Assembly (NCBI GenBank): GCA_035509275.1
Contig: DATJLU010000117.1
Coordinates: 100,497-164,496 of the forward strand
Direction: 5' to 3'
Length of the DNA: 64,000 nt
Source of the DNA: DAHUYF01 sp035509275
GTDB lineage: Bacteria; Pseudomonadota; Alphaproteobacteria; ATCC43930; CGMCC-115725
The position numbers and the translations under genes are program-made. The notes below the pieces were generated by a model that did no database searches, had not been told where the DNA came from, and saw only the letters and a list, made by a program, of their open reading frames with translations. Shown one piece after another: positions 52,278-60,110 of this stretch. Every line of letters begins with the position of its first letter. Position 1 is the stretch's first letter.

Positions 52278-52304
52278 CCTCTGACGACAGGATACCCAGC
52301 CGAA

Positions 52305-53465
52305 ATGAAGAAGAAGATTGATCGCAGGATCGAACGTAACCGCAAGATCGAGAAGTTTCTGGCCGAAAAGCAGCCGGAGACGCCGTGCCTTGTCGTCGAC
52401 CTCGAGGTGGTCGCCGAGGCCTATCAGCTGCTGCGCACCTATATGCCGATTGCCAAGGTGTTCTATGCGGTGAAGGCCAATCCCGCCGGCGCCGTGGTCG
52501 AGCTGCTGCGCGGCCTCGGCTCCGCCTTCGACGTGGCGAGCCGGGGCGAGATCGATCTCTGCTTCGAGCGCGGCGTGACCGCCGACCGCATCTCCTTCGG
52601 CAACACGATCAAGAAGGAGCGCGACATCGCCTACGCCTATGAGAAGGGCGTGCGGCTCTTCGCGTTCGACAGCGAGGAGGAGCTGGAGAAGCTCGCCCGC
52701 TCGGCTCCGGGGGCGCGGGTCTTCTGCCGCATCCTGGTGGATGGCGAAGGCGCGGAATGGCCGCTGTCGCGCAAATTCGGCTGCGCGCCGGAGATGGCGG
52801 TGGAGCTGCTGCGCCGCGCCAAGACGGCCGGGCTCGACCCCTACGGTGTCTCCTTCCATGTCGGCTCGCAGCAGACCAAGCTCGACCAATGGGACAGCGC
52901 CGTCGGGCGCGCCGCGGCGATGTTCTCGCTGCTGGCCGAGACCGACATCAACCTGCGCATGGTCAATATCGGCGGTGGCTTCCCGGCGCATTACCGTGGC
53001 GATGTGCTCGGGGTCGAGCGCTACGCCCAGGCGGTGATGGCGGCGATCACCCGGCATTTCGGCAACGATCTGCCCGAGATCATCGTCGAGCCGGGCCGCT
53101 CGATCGTCGGCGATGCCGGGGTCATCCAGAGCGAGGTGGTGCTGATCTCGCGCAAGGCCTTCGGCGACGAGAAGCGCTGGGTCTATCTCGATGTCGGCAA
53201 GTTCAACGGGCTGGCGGAGACGATGGACGAGAGCATCAAGTACCGCATCCGCACCGCCGCGGAAGGCGGTCCGACCGGTGCCGTGGTGCTGGCCGGGCCG
53301 ACCTGCGACAGCGCCGACATCCTCTACGAGAAGACGGCCTATCGGCTGCCGATGGCGCTCAAGGTCGGCGACAAGGTGCAGATCCTCTCGACCGGCGCCT
53401 ATACCTCGAGCTACGCCTCGGTGGGCTTCAACGGCTTCTCGCCGATCAAGACCTACTGCATCTGA
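52305..53465 (+). CDS. Fold-III ornithine/lysine decarboxylase
   Basis: A 386-residue alanine-racemase-fold PLP decarboxylase (COG0019 type). The PLP Lys is Lys57 in FYAVKANP. FDVASRGEIDLCFERGV, SFHVGSQQ and NIGGGFPAHY form the barrel motifs, and the C-terminal domain has the active-site Cys in GPTCDSADIL and YTSSYASVGFNGF. It makes putrescine or cadaverine. In alphaproteobacteria such enzymes are often bifunctional for ornithine and lysine. The ATG has only a weak AGGA 12 bases upstream. The long leader suggests control at the RNA level. It is convergent with the VWA gene, overlapping by 13 bases. Confidence 0.9.
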   Translation: MKKKIDRRIERNRKIEKFLAEKQPETPCLVVDLEVVAEAYQLLRTYMPIAKVFYAVKANPAGAVVELLRGLGSAFDVASRGEIDLCFERGVTADRISFGNTIKKERDIAYAYEKGVRLFAFDSEEELEKLARSAPGARVFCRILVDGEGAEWPLSRKFGCAPEMAVELLRRAKTAGLDPYGVSFHVGSQQTKLDQWDSAVGRAAAMFSLLAETDINLRMVNIGGGFPAHYRGDVLGVERYAQAVMAAITRHFGNDLPEIIVEPGRSIVGDAGVIQSEVVLISRKAFGDEKRWVYLDVGKFNGLAETMDESIKYRIRTAAEGGPTGAVVLAGPTCDSADILYEKTAYRLPMALKVGDKVQILSTGAYTSSYASVGFNGFSPIKTYCI

Positions 53466-54181
53466 TCGAGGCTTCGCCCTGGGATGGCGGCGCGGCGGAT
53501 CGGCCGCGCCGTCATCACTTCATTGAGCAGCTTCTGCTGCATGGCGGCGATGAAGGAGGGGAAGTCTTCGACCTCCATCAGGAAGCCGCCCGGTCCTCCC
53601 ACCACATACTGATCGTAATAGCTGTCGAGCCAGGGCTCGGTCTTGAGAATGGCGAGGCCGTTGATGGTGACGCCCTGCGCTGCCAGCTGGTCGCGGATCT
53701 GCTGCGGCGGCGGGCCGATATTGGCCATGCCGTCGCCGGAGACATCGATGACGCGGCGCTGCGGCGTGTCGGGGACGCGCCTCAAGGCCGCGTCCGCCGC
53801 GTTGAGCGCGTCGCCGATCGCGGTGAGCCCGTTCGAGCTGCGCTTCGTTGCGCGCACGGCGGCGGCGAAGCGCTCGGCGCTGGCGCGATCGCTTACCCGC
53901 GTCCAGTCGACCGTGACCACCTGCTTGTCGCGGTCCGACCACTCCATCACCAGCACATCGATCGCCCCGTTGTGGCCGCCGCGGATGGCGTCGACGAGTT
54001 GAGAGGTCTCGAAGGCACGGGCGATGCCTTCGTGCTGCAGCTCATACTCCTGCGCATCGACGCTGCCGGAGACGTCGACGGCAAGGACGAGAGCGAGGTC
54101 AACGGGCGCCGCGCGCGCCGGCATGGCGGCAAGGCAGAGCGCGGCGAGGAAGGCGAAGGCGAGGGGACGGCTGAGCGGCAT
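53453..54181 (-). CDS. Exported DUF1194 / VWA-domain protein
   Basis: A 242-residue exported protein with a signal peptide (about 1-24). The von Willebrand A-like domain carries the MIDAS motif DVSGSVDAQEY, then WSDRDKQ, and VIDVSGDGMANIG. It matches the DUF1194 family, whose members are periplasmic and of unknown role. Third gene of a likely operon with the small membrane protein and the lipoprotein hydrolase. Start ATG 54181 is chosen at the beginning of the signal peptide; the frame is open further. Confidence 0.82.
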   Translation of the reverse strand: MPLSRPLAFAFLAALCLAAMPARAAPVDLALVLAVDVSGSVDAQEYELQHEGIARAFETSQLVDAIRGGHNGAIDVLVMEWSDRDKQVVTVDWTRVSDRASAERFAAAVRATKRSSNGLTAIGDALNAADAALRRVPDTPQRRVIDVSGDGMANIGPPPQQIRDQLAAQGVTINGLAILKTEPWLDSYYDQYVVGGPGGFLMEVEDFPSFIAAMQQKLLNEVMTARPIRRAAIPGRSLDQMQ

Positions 54182-54247
54182 GGCGGCCCTTGCGACGGCT
54201 GACCTCAGGGACACTCGGGACACTATGAAAGACCGAGTGGGGCGATT

Positions 54248-54430
54248 CTAGGGCACCCTCGGCGCCTTCCCGCCGCCGCGGTCGAACCAGAAAACGTCGA
54301 GCGCCAGCGTCACCAGCAGAGCCGCGGCGACGCCGCAGCCGGTGATTACCAGCGGCAGGTCGCCCTCGCGACCGGCAGCATCGAGGGCGGCGGTCGCCAT
54401 CAGAAAGGCGGAGAGCGGCAGGCGGACCAT
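54248..54430 (-). CDS. Small two-helix membrane protein (60 aa)
   Basis: A 60-residue protein with two hydrophobic segments (about 4-18 and 26-49, LVITGCGVAAALLVTLALDVFWF). It lies in the same orientation as its neighbours, 30 bases after the hydrolase gene stop and 66 before the VWA gene. No strong Shine-Dalgarno. The hydrophobic pattern and operon position are the support. Confidence 0.45.
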   Translation of the reverse strand: MVRLPLSAFLMATAALDAAGREGDLPLVITGCGVAAALLVTLALDVFWFDRGGGKAPRVP

Positions 54431-54460
54431 GCCGACGCTAATGCCGGCCCGCGCTGCCGC

Positions 54461-55525
54461 TCACTGGACCGAGGCTTCGATCGGCGCCGGCCGGCCGATC
54501 AAGCGCCCGCGCGCGCCCGCGTCGAGATGCGAGGGCAGGGGCGCGGACGGTGCGCCGATCCAGGCGGCAATGTCGCCGGTGGGCGTCGCCGCGTCGAGGT
54601 CGCGCAGCAGCATGTGGTAGCCCTCCGGGTAGAGCGCCACGCGCTGACGCCCGCGATCGCCGCCCGGCAGCGTGGCGACGAACCGCGCCATCGCCGCTTG
54701 CGGCACGATCTCGTCATGCTCGCCATAGAGCAGCAGCAGGCGCGTGTCGAGTGCCGGCGCGGCGGTGAGCGCCGCGCTCATGAGGTCGACGAGGCCATTG
54801 AGCGTGTCGGCGCGCGTATCCTTGATGACCAGCGGATCGGCGCTGTAGGCGATCAGCATCGGCACATTGTCCGACGGGCGGATGTGCACGGGCAGCACGC
54901 TGGCGGACCAGTGCACGGCCGGCAGCAGCCCGGCAAACCAAAGTCCGACGCGCTCGACGGGGTTCATCGTCTGCCGGCCCCAGATTGCCGGCGCGACCAG
55001 GATGACCCCGTCGACGGAAGGCGGCGCCACCCCGGCACCGCCCGAGGCTGCGAGAATGGCGATGGCGCCGCCCATGCTCTCGCCGAGCAGATAGACCGGC
55101 GTGCCGGGATAGCGGCGGTGCAGCAGACCGATCGCGGTCGCCGCATCGGCGACGAGACGGCGCGTGCCGAGCCAGCGGCCGCGGCCTGGGGCGCCGCCGA
55201 AGCCGCGCTGATCATAAGCATAGGTGGCGATGCCGCGCTCGGCCCAAAGCGGTGCCGGCTGGGCGAAGGCATTGGAGTAGTCGTTGAAGCCGTGCAGCGC
55301 CAGCACCACCGCCACCGGCTCGCCCTGGGGCAGCCAGCGCCGCAGCGGCAGCGCCGTGCCATCGGCGGCGACCAGGCGGTCGTCGCGCAGCTGCGGCGCC
55401 GGCAGCGTCAGGCCGGCGCCTGCCGCGGCGAGCTGCGGCGATGGCGTCCCGGTCTCGGACGGGGTGGGGGTGGCAAGGCAACCGGCGAGCAGGGCGGCGA
55501 GGCAAGCGACGAGAACAAGGCGCAT
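54461..55525 (-). CDS. Lipoprotein alpha/beta hydrolase (monoacylglycerol-lipase-like)
   Basis: A 354-residue alpha/beta hydrolase with a lipoprotein signal (LLAGC lipobox, Cys about 16). The nucleophile elbow is LLGESMGGA, the oxyanion region is LALHGFNDYSNAF, and Asp and His lie in LLYGEHDEIVP and YPEGYHMLLRD. Similar to lysophospholipase/monoacylglycerol lipases. It faces the periplasm and may process membrane lipids or xenobiotic esters. First gene of the three-gene minus-strand group. Confidence 0.85.
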   Translation of the reverse strand: MRLVLVACLAALLAGCLATPTPSETGTPSPQLAAAGAGLTLPAPQLRDDRLVAADGTALPLRRWLPQGEPVAVVLALHGFNDYSNAFAQPAPLWAERGIATYAYDQRGFGGAPGRGRWLGTRRLVADAATAIGLLHRRYPGTPVYLLGESMGGAIAILAASGGAGVAPPSVDGVILVAPAIWGRQTMNPVERVGLWFAGLLPAVHWSASVLPVHIRPSDNVPMLIAYSADPLVIKDTRADTLNGLVDLMSAALTAAPALDTRLLLLYGEHDEIVPQAAMARFVATLPGGDRGRQRVALYPEGYHMLLRDLDAATPTGDIAAWIGAPSAPLPSHLDAGARGRLIGRPAPIEASVQ

Positions 55526-55693
55526 AGGGGCTCCAAGCAACACGGGGAGCCTTGCGCGCTCATGGTTAAGCCGCGGTAAAGACCCGGCGGGCGCTGCGGC
55601 AATGTCGCGCGGCGTGAGCCGGGTTGCCGCCGCAGCACCGCTGGCTTCATAATCGCCGCACCCCGTTCCGCAGCGAAGCGAAGAGGCGAGAGA

Positions 55694-56143
55694 ATGCGTT
55701 CAGCACCTGTCATCGTTGCCCTGGCCCTGCTCGGCGGTCTTGCCGGCACCGCCGCTCTGGCCGCGCCGAAGGAGCCGCCGGCCTGCGCCGCCATCACCTT
55801 CCGGCCGGTGCCGTCCGGTCTCTCCGATGGCGAGCAGAATGCCGGCCTCTACAAATCGCGCTTCGGACGGATCGAAGTGATGGCGACGGTCAAGAACGGC
55901 GAGCCGGTCGACTACTATGTCGACGTCAACGGCAAGCCGCCGAGCAAGGTCGACGGCACCCTGCCGGGCAGCATCGGCGGCTGCGCCAAGGCAAAGCGCC
56001 TCGGCCCCGTCAGCACGCCGCCAGAGCATTGCCTCGGCGACAAGCTCGCGGTGCTCATCGATCACACCACCGACCAGCGCTATGTCGTGCTTTACGCCCA
56101 TCGCAGCGGCGAGTGGCATTTCTGCAGCGCGGGCGGCGCCTAA
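55694..56143 (+). CDS. Exported hypothetical protein (149 aa)
   Basis: A 149-residue protein with a signal peptide (about 1-23) and four Cys in the mature part (ACAAITF, GGCAKAK, PEHCLGD, HFCSAGG), suggesting two disulfides. The body has KSRFGRIEVMATVKNGEPVDYYVDVNGKP. GAGGCGAGAG precedes the ATG. No family recognised. It is convergent with the S41 protease and divergent from the hydrolase. Confidence 0.7.
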   Translation: MRSAPVIVALALLGGLAGTAALAAPKEPPACAAITFRPVPSGLSDGEQNAGLYKSRFGRIEVMATVKNGEPVDYYVDVNGKPPSKVDGTLPGSIGGCAKAKRLGPVSTPPEHCLGDKLAVLIDHTTDQRYVVLYAHRSGEWHFCSAGGA

Positions 56144-56161
56144 AGCGCCCCGGCGCCGCGC

Positions 56162-57727
56162 TCAGCGCATGACGCCGGCGGTTGCCACCGGCACGCCGCC
56201 GGCGGCGGGAGCGTGGATGAGAACGCGCGCATAGAGCGCGCGATTGCCGAGCAGCTTCTCGGCCGTCTCGACTTCGACCTGGTGGTCCTCATGGGCGCCT
56301 GGACAGAGCGCGCGCAGCTCCGTCCAGGCGGCGTCGTCGAGCTTGGCGCGCGGCTTGTCGAACGCGGCGGCGAGGCTGCCGGTGCTGCGTGAGAGCGCGA
56401 CGGCGATGCCGCTGGCATCGTCCGGCAGATCGGCGGTGCAGACGGTCGGCACGACGCCGTGGTGGTGGAGGATGTAGCCGCCCGGCGTCACCAGCCGCGC
56501 CCAGGTGATGGTGAGCTCGCCGTCATTGGGCATGCGCTGCACATTCTGCACCGTGCCCTTGCCGTAGGAGGAAGTGCCGATGACGACGGCGCGGCCGGTG
56601 TCCTGCAGGGCCGAGGCGACGATCTCTGCGGCCGAGGCCGAGCCGCCATTGACCAGCACCACGAGCGGCAGCGTTTCAACCGCGCGATGGGGCGCGGTGA
56701 AGTACTGGATGCTCTCGGGCACCCGGCCGATGGTCGAGGAGACCGGCTCCCCGTCGAGGAACAAGCTGGCCACTTCGATCGACTGGTCGAGCAGCCCGCC
56801 GGGATTGTCGCGCAGATCGAGGATGATGCCGCGCATGCCGCTGCCGAGGTCGTGATGCGCCTGGTGCAGCAGGTCGGCGAGGTTGTCGCCGGTCTCTTGG
56901 TTGAAGCTGCTGATGCGCAGATGGGCGATGCCGTGAGCTTCGGTCAGCACGACGCTGGGCGGCACGATGCGGGCACGGCGCATCGAAAAGGCAAGCGGCG
57001 CTTGCGCGCCGGCACGGGCGATCTCGAGCGCCACGACGCTGTCCGCCGGGCCGCGCAAGCGCCGCACCACATCGTCGCGGTTGAGCGCGCTGACCTGGGT
57101 GCCGTCGATGGCGACGATGCGGTCGTCGACGCGCAGTCCCGCCTCGGCCGCCGGCGTCTCCGGCAGCACCTCGACGATCCGAATATCGGGACCCTCGGTG
57201 TTGAGGGTGACGCCGATCCCGCCGAAGCCGTCCCGCTCGGCCCGGCGTTCCTTCGCCACGTCGGGCGGCGCGTAATGCGAGAAACGGTCGAGGACGGTCA
57301 TGCTGCCGTCGAGGAGCGTCTCTTCGAGATGGTCGACGGAGAGCGTGGCGAGCGCCGGCGAGCGCGTCCGGGCCGCACCGGCCACCCGGTCGGTGAGCGT
57401 CGCCCAGCCATCGGCATCGGATTTGCCTGGCGCGGCGAAGCGAACCGCCTGGTCACCTTGCCGCAGCACGACAAAATCGCCCTGACGCCCGATGCTGAGC
57501 GAGGCATCGACCGAGGTGAGATTATGCAGCGCCGCCAGCGCCAGCTCGCGCGGCGAAACCGGGTCGAGATAGTATCTGGAAATGCTGCTGTAGGCCTCGT
57601 CGAGCAGCAGCACCTGCTGTTCATCGCCCGGCGGCGCCGCCGGCGCCGAAGCGCAGCCGCTGAGCGCCAGCAGGCTCAAGCTGGCGGCCAAGCGTCGAAG
57701 GCAGGGAGCTTTACGGAAGCTGGTCAT
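56162..57727 (-). CDS. S41-family carboxy-terminal processing protease, lipoprotein
   Basis: A 521-residue CtpA-like protease. The lipobox is LSGC (Cys about 25). A PDZ domain starts at FGGIGVTLNTEGPDIRIVEV and includes AGLRVDDRIVAIDG. The catalytic Ser is in NGGSASAAEIVASAL and Lys in SYGKGTVQNVQ. A C-terminal region of about 110 residues follows. It degrades or trims envelope proteins. The domain between the lipobox and PDZ (about 30-160) is longer than in minimal CtpA and may bind partners. Confidence 0.9.
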   Translation of the reverse strand: MTSFRKAPCLRRLAASLSLLALSGCASAPAAPPGDEQQVLLLDEAYSSISRYYLDPVSPRELALAALHNLTSVDASLSIGRQGDFVVLRQGDQAVRFAAPGKSDADGWATLTDRVAGAARTRSPALATLSVDHLEETLLDGSMTVLDRFSHYAPPDVAKERRAERDGFGGIGVTLNTEGPDIRIVEVLPETPAAEAGLRVDDRIVAIDGTQVSALNRDDVVRRLRGPADSVVALEIARAGAQAPLAFSMRRARIVPPSVVLTEAHGIAHLRISSFNQETGDNLADLLHQAHHDLGSGMRGIILDLRDNPGGLLDQSIEVASLFLDGEPVSSTIGRVPESIQYFTAPHRAVETLPLVVLVNGGSASAAEIVASALQDTGRAVVIGTSSYGKGTVQNVQRMPNDGELTITWARLVTPGGYILHHHGVVPTVCTADLPDDASGIAVALSRSTGSLAAAFDKPRAKLDDAAWTELRALCPGAHEDHQVEVETAEKLLGNRALYARVLIHAPAAGGVPVATAGVMR

Positions 57728-57892
57728 CGCAGCGCGAAAAATTCGACCCCGGCAGAGGCGGACGGCGTACTCCCGGATGAGAGCGGCGGCGCGATCGCGT
57801 GGCGGAAGTCCGGCATCTTGCGGGCGGGGTGCAGCGGTTGCAAGCGAATTCCCGAGCGTTGGTCGACGTCGGTCATTGGGCCACGGCGCTCG

Positions 57893-60073
57893 TTAAGATG
57901 GCGTTGCCACGCGGCCGCGCCGCGGCTTCCCTGGCCGGCGCTCCTCGCCGCGAGACTCGTCGAGCGCGAAGATCAGGCCGCCGGTCACGGCATTGGCTTC
58001 CGCCAGGCGGACGGTGAGCGCGTCGCCGAGCGTATAAACCCGGCCCCAGCGGCGTCCCACCAGGCGGTGCCGCTTCTCATCGTGATCGTAATAGTCGTTC
58101 GGCAAGGTGCTCATCGGGATGAGGCCGTCGGCGCCGGTCTCGGCCAGCGCGACAAAAAGTCCCGCCCGGGTGACGCCGCTGATCCGGCCGGCGAAGCTGG
58201 CGCCGACGCGCTCGGCGAGGAAAGCGGCGGTGTAGCGGTCGACGGCGCTGCGCTCGGCGGCGGCGGCGCGCCGCTCGGTCATCGAGATGTGCTCGGCGGT
58301 CTCGGCGAAATCCGCGGCTTCGACCGGCGGCAGGCTGCCGGCGCCCAGATCGAGCCCGGCGATCAGCGCGCGGTGCACCTCGAGATCGGCGTAGCGGCGG
58401 ATGGGCGAGGTGAAATGCGCGTAGCGCCGGAGCGCCAGGCCGAAATGGCCGATATTGTCGGGGCCGTAGACCGCTTGCGCCTGGCTGCGCAGCACCAGCT
58501 CGCTGACCAGCGTCGCATAGGGCGTGCCGGCGGCGCGGCGCAGGATCTCGCTGAAATGGCGCGGGCGGACGACCTGGCCCTTGGCCAGGGCAAGGCCGTG
58601 AATGCCGATGCCGTCGAGAAATTCGCTCAGCGCCGCGAGCTTGGCCGGGTCGGGGCGATCATGAATCCGGTACATGCAGGGCTGCTTCAGCCGCTCCAGC
58701 TCTTCGGCCGCCGCGACATTGGCAGCGATCATGAACTCCTCGATGAGGCGGTGGCTGTCGAGCCGCTGACGCGGCTCGATCCGCGCGACGCGACCTGAAG
58801 GATCGAGCTGGATGCGGCGCTCGGGCAGATCGAGGTCGAGCGTGCCGCGCCGCTGCCGGGCGCGCGCGAAGGCGGCATAGGCGCCGTAGAGCGGCTTCAG
58901 CACCCCCGCAAGCAGCGGCCGCGTCAGCTCGTTGGGGCGCCCGTCGATCGCCGCCTGCACTTCCTCATAGGTCAGCCGCGCGGCCGAGCGCATCAATGCG
59001 CGGACGAAACGATGGCGATGGACGCGGCCGTCGCCGTCGAGCCAGAGATGAACCGCAAGGCAGGCGCGGTCGACGCCGGGCTTCAGCGAGCACAGCTCGT
59101 TGGACAGCGCCTCCGGCAGCATCGGCACGACGCGGTCGGGGAAATAGACGGAGTTGCCGCGCTCGCGCGCGGCGAAATCGAGCGCATCGGCCGGCCGCAC
59201 ATACCAGCCGACATCGGCGATCGCCACCAGCACGTGCCAGCCGCCGCGATGCTCGGCATCCGGCTCGGCCCAGACCGCATCGTCGAAATCGCGGGCATCG
59301 GCGCCGTCGATGGTGACGAGCGGAACGCCGCGCAGATCGGTGCGCGCGCCGAGCGTCACCGGCTGGGCGCGCTCCGCCAGCTCCAGCGCTTCGACCGGGA
59401 AAGCGGTCGGGATGCCATGAGCATGGATGGCGATGAGGCTGAAGGCGCGCGGATCGGCGCTGTCGCCGACGCGCTCGACGATGCGCGCCTGCGGCAGGCC
59501 GAGGCGGCGCGCGGTGAGCACCTCGGCGAGCACGATCTCGCCATCGGCGGCGCCGGCGCTATCGACTTCGGCGATGCGGAATTCAGCTCTGAGCTTGCGG
59601 TCGGTCGGCTCGAGCCGGCCGCCATCGCGGTCGCGGCGGAACACGCCGAGCACGCGGTCGGGGGCGCCGCCCAGCGCGCGAATGACGCGCGCCTCGTAGC
59701 TGCCATCCTCGAGGCGCACGAAACGGACGGCGGCACGCTCGCCGACGCCGAGCGCGGGCGCGCCGCGTTCGGCCAGAACGTAGATCGGCGGCAAATGCGT
59801 CGCGTCGCGCCAGGCGAGCGGCCGGCCGCGCATCTCGCCGTCGATATCGACATCGGTGATCTCGATGACGCCGATCTCGGGCAGCCCTTCGACGGGGAGC
59901 AAGCGCCGCTTCGGCCCGCGCTCGACCGAGCCGCCGCGCTCCACCTCCTTGATCAGCCCCTTGAGGGCGACGCGCGCCTCCGGCGGCACCTTGAACGCGC
60001 GCACGATATCGCGCCGGGAGACCGGCGCCGGGCTGGTCGCGATGAAATCGAGAATCTCCTCGCGCGTCGGCAC
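57893..60073 (-). CDS. rnr: Ribonuclease R
   Basis: A 726-residue 3'-5' exoribonuclease. It has an N-terminal helix-turn-helix/CSD region starting TREEILDFIATSPAPVSRRDI, the RNB domain with metal-binding GADARDFDDAVW and DLPERRIQ, then HFTSPIRRYADLEVHR, and a C-terminal S1 domain with a basic tail. The GTG at 60073 (VPTREEI) is the conserved start, 37 bases after the topA stop. It degrades structured RNA and helps rRNA and tmRNA processing. Confidence 0.92.
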   Translation of the reverse strand: MPTREEILDFIATSPAPVSRRDIVRAFKVPPEARVALKGLIKEVERGGSVERGPKRRLLPVEGLPEIGVIEITDVDIDGEMRGRPLAWRDATHLPPIYVLAERGAPALGVGERAAVRFVRLEDGSYEARVIRALGGAPDRVLGVFRRDRDGGRLEPTDRKLRAEFRIAEVDSAGAADGEIVLAEVLTARRLGLPQARIVERVGDSADPRAFSLIAIHAHGIPTAFPVEALELAERAQPVTLGARTDLRGVPLVTIDGADARDFDDAVWAEPDAEHRGGWHVLVAIADVGWYVRPADALDFAARERGNSVYFPDRVVPMLPEALSNELCSLKPGVDRACLAVHLWLDGDGRVHRHRFVRALMRSAARLTYEEVQAAIDGRPNELTRPLLAGVLKPLYGAYAAFARARQRRGTLDLDLPERRIQLDPSGRVARIEPRQRLDSHRLIEEFMIAANVAAAEELERLKQPCMYRIHDRPDPAKLAALSEFLDGIGIHGLALAKGQVVRPRHFSEILRRAAGTPYATLVSELVLRSQAQAVYGPDNIGHFGLALRRYAHFTSPIRRYADLEVHRALIAGLDLGAGSLPPVEAADFAETAEHISMTERRAAAAERSAVDRYTAAFLAERVGASFAGRISGVTRAGLFVALAETGADGLIPMSTLPNDYYDHDEKRHRLVGRRWGRVYTLGDALTVRLAEANAVTGGLIFALDESRGEERRPGKPRRGRVATPS

Positions 60074-60110
60074 CCGGCCGAGCGAGCGTCGGCCGGGACG
60101 CGCGGCGCGG

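Larger units (their letters stand above)
51737..52304 (+). promoter_or_regulatory. Long structured leader of the ornithine decarboxylase gene (speF-element-like)
   Basis: A 568-base region between the threonine aldolase and decarboxylase genes with an AT-richer start (AAAAAAATTTGCAAAATC near 51860). The speF motif is a regulatory RNA reported upstream of alphaproteobacterial fold-III ornithine decarboxylases, which fits this gene and region; identity is inferred from context and length, not from a covariance search. It contains a well-initiated 38-codon ORF (52043-52159). That is followed by a hairpin at 52170-52200 (CCAGCC-C-ACGG/CCGTGGCTGG) and a perfect 10-bp hairpin at 52248-52277 (GCGCGCCGGC/GCCGGCGCGC). 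The layout suggests attenuation-like control by polyamines. Confidence 0.55.
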
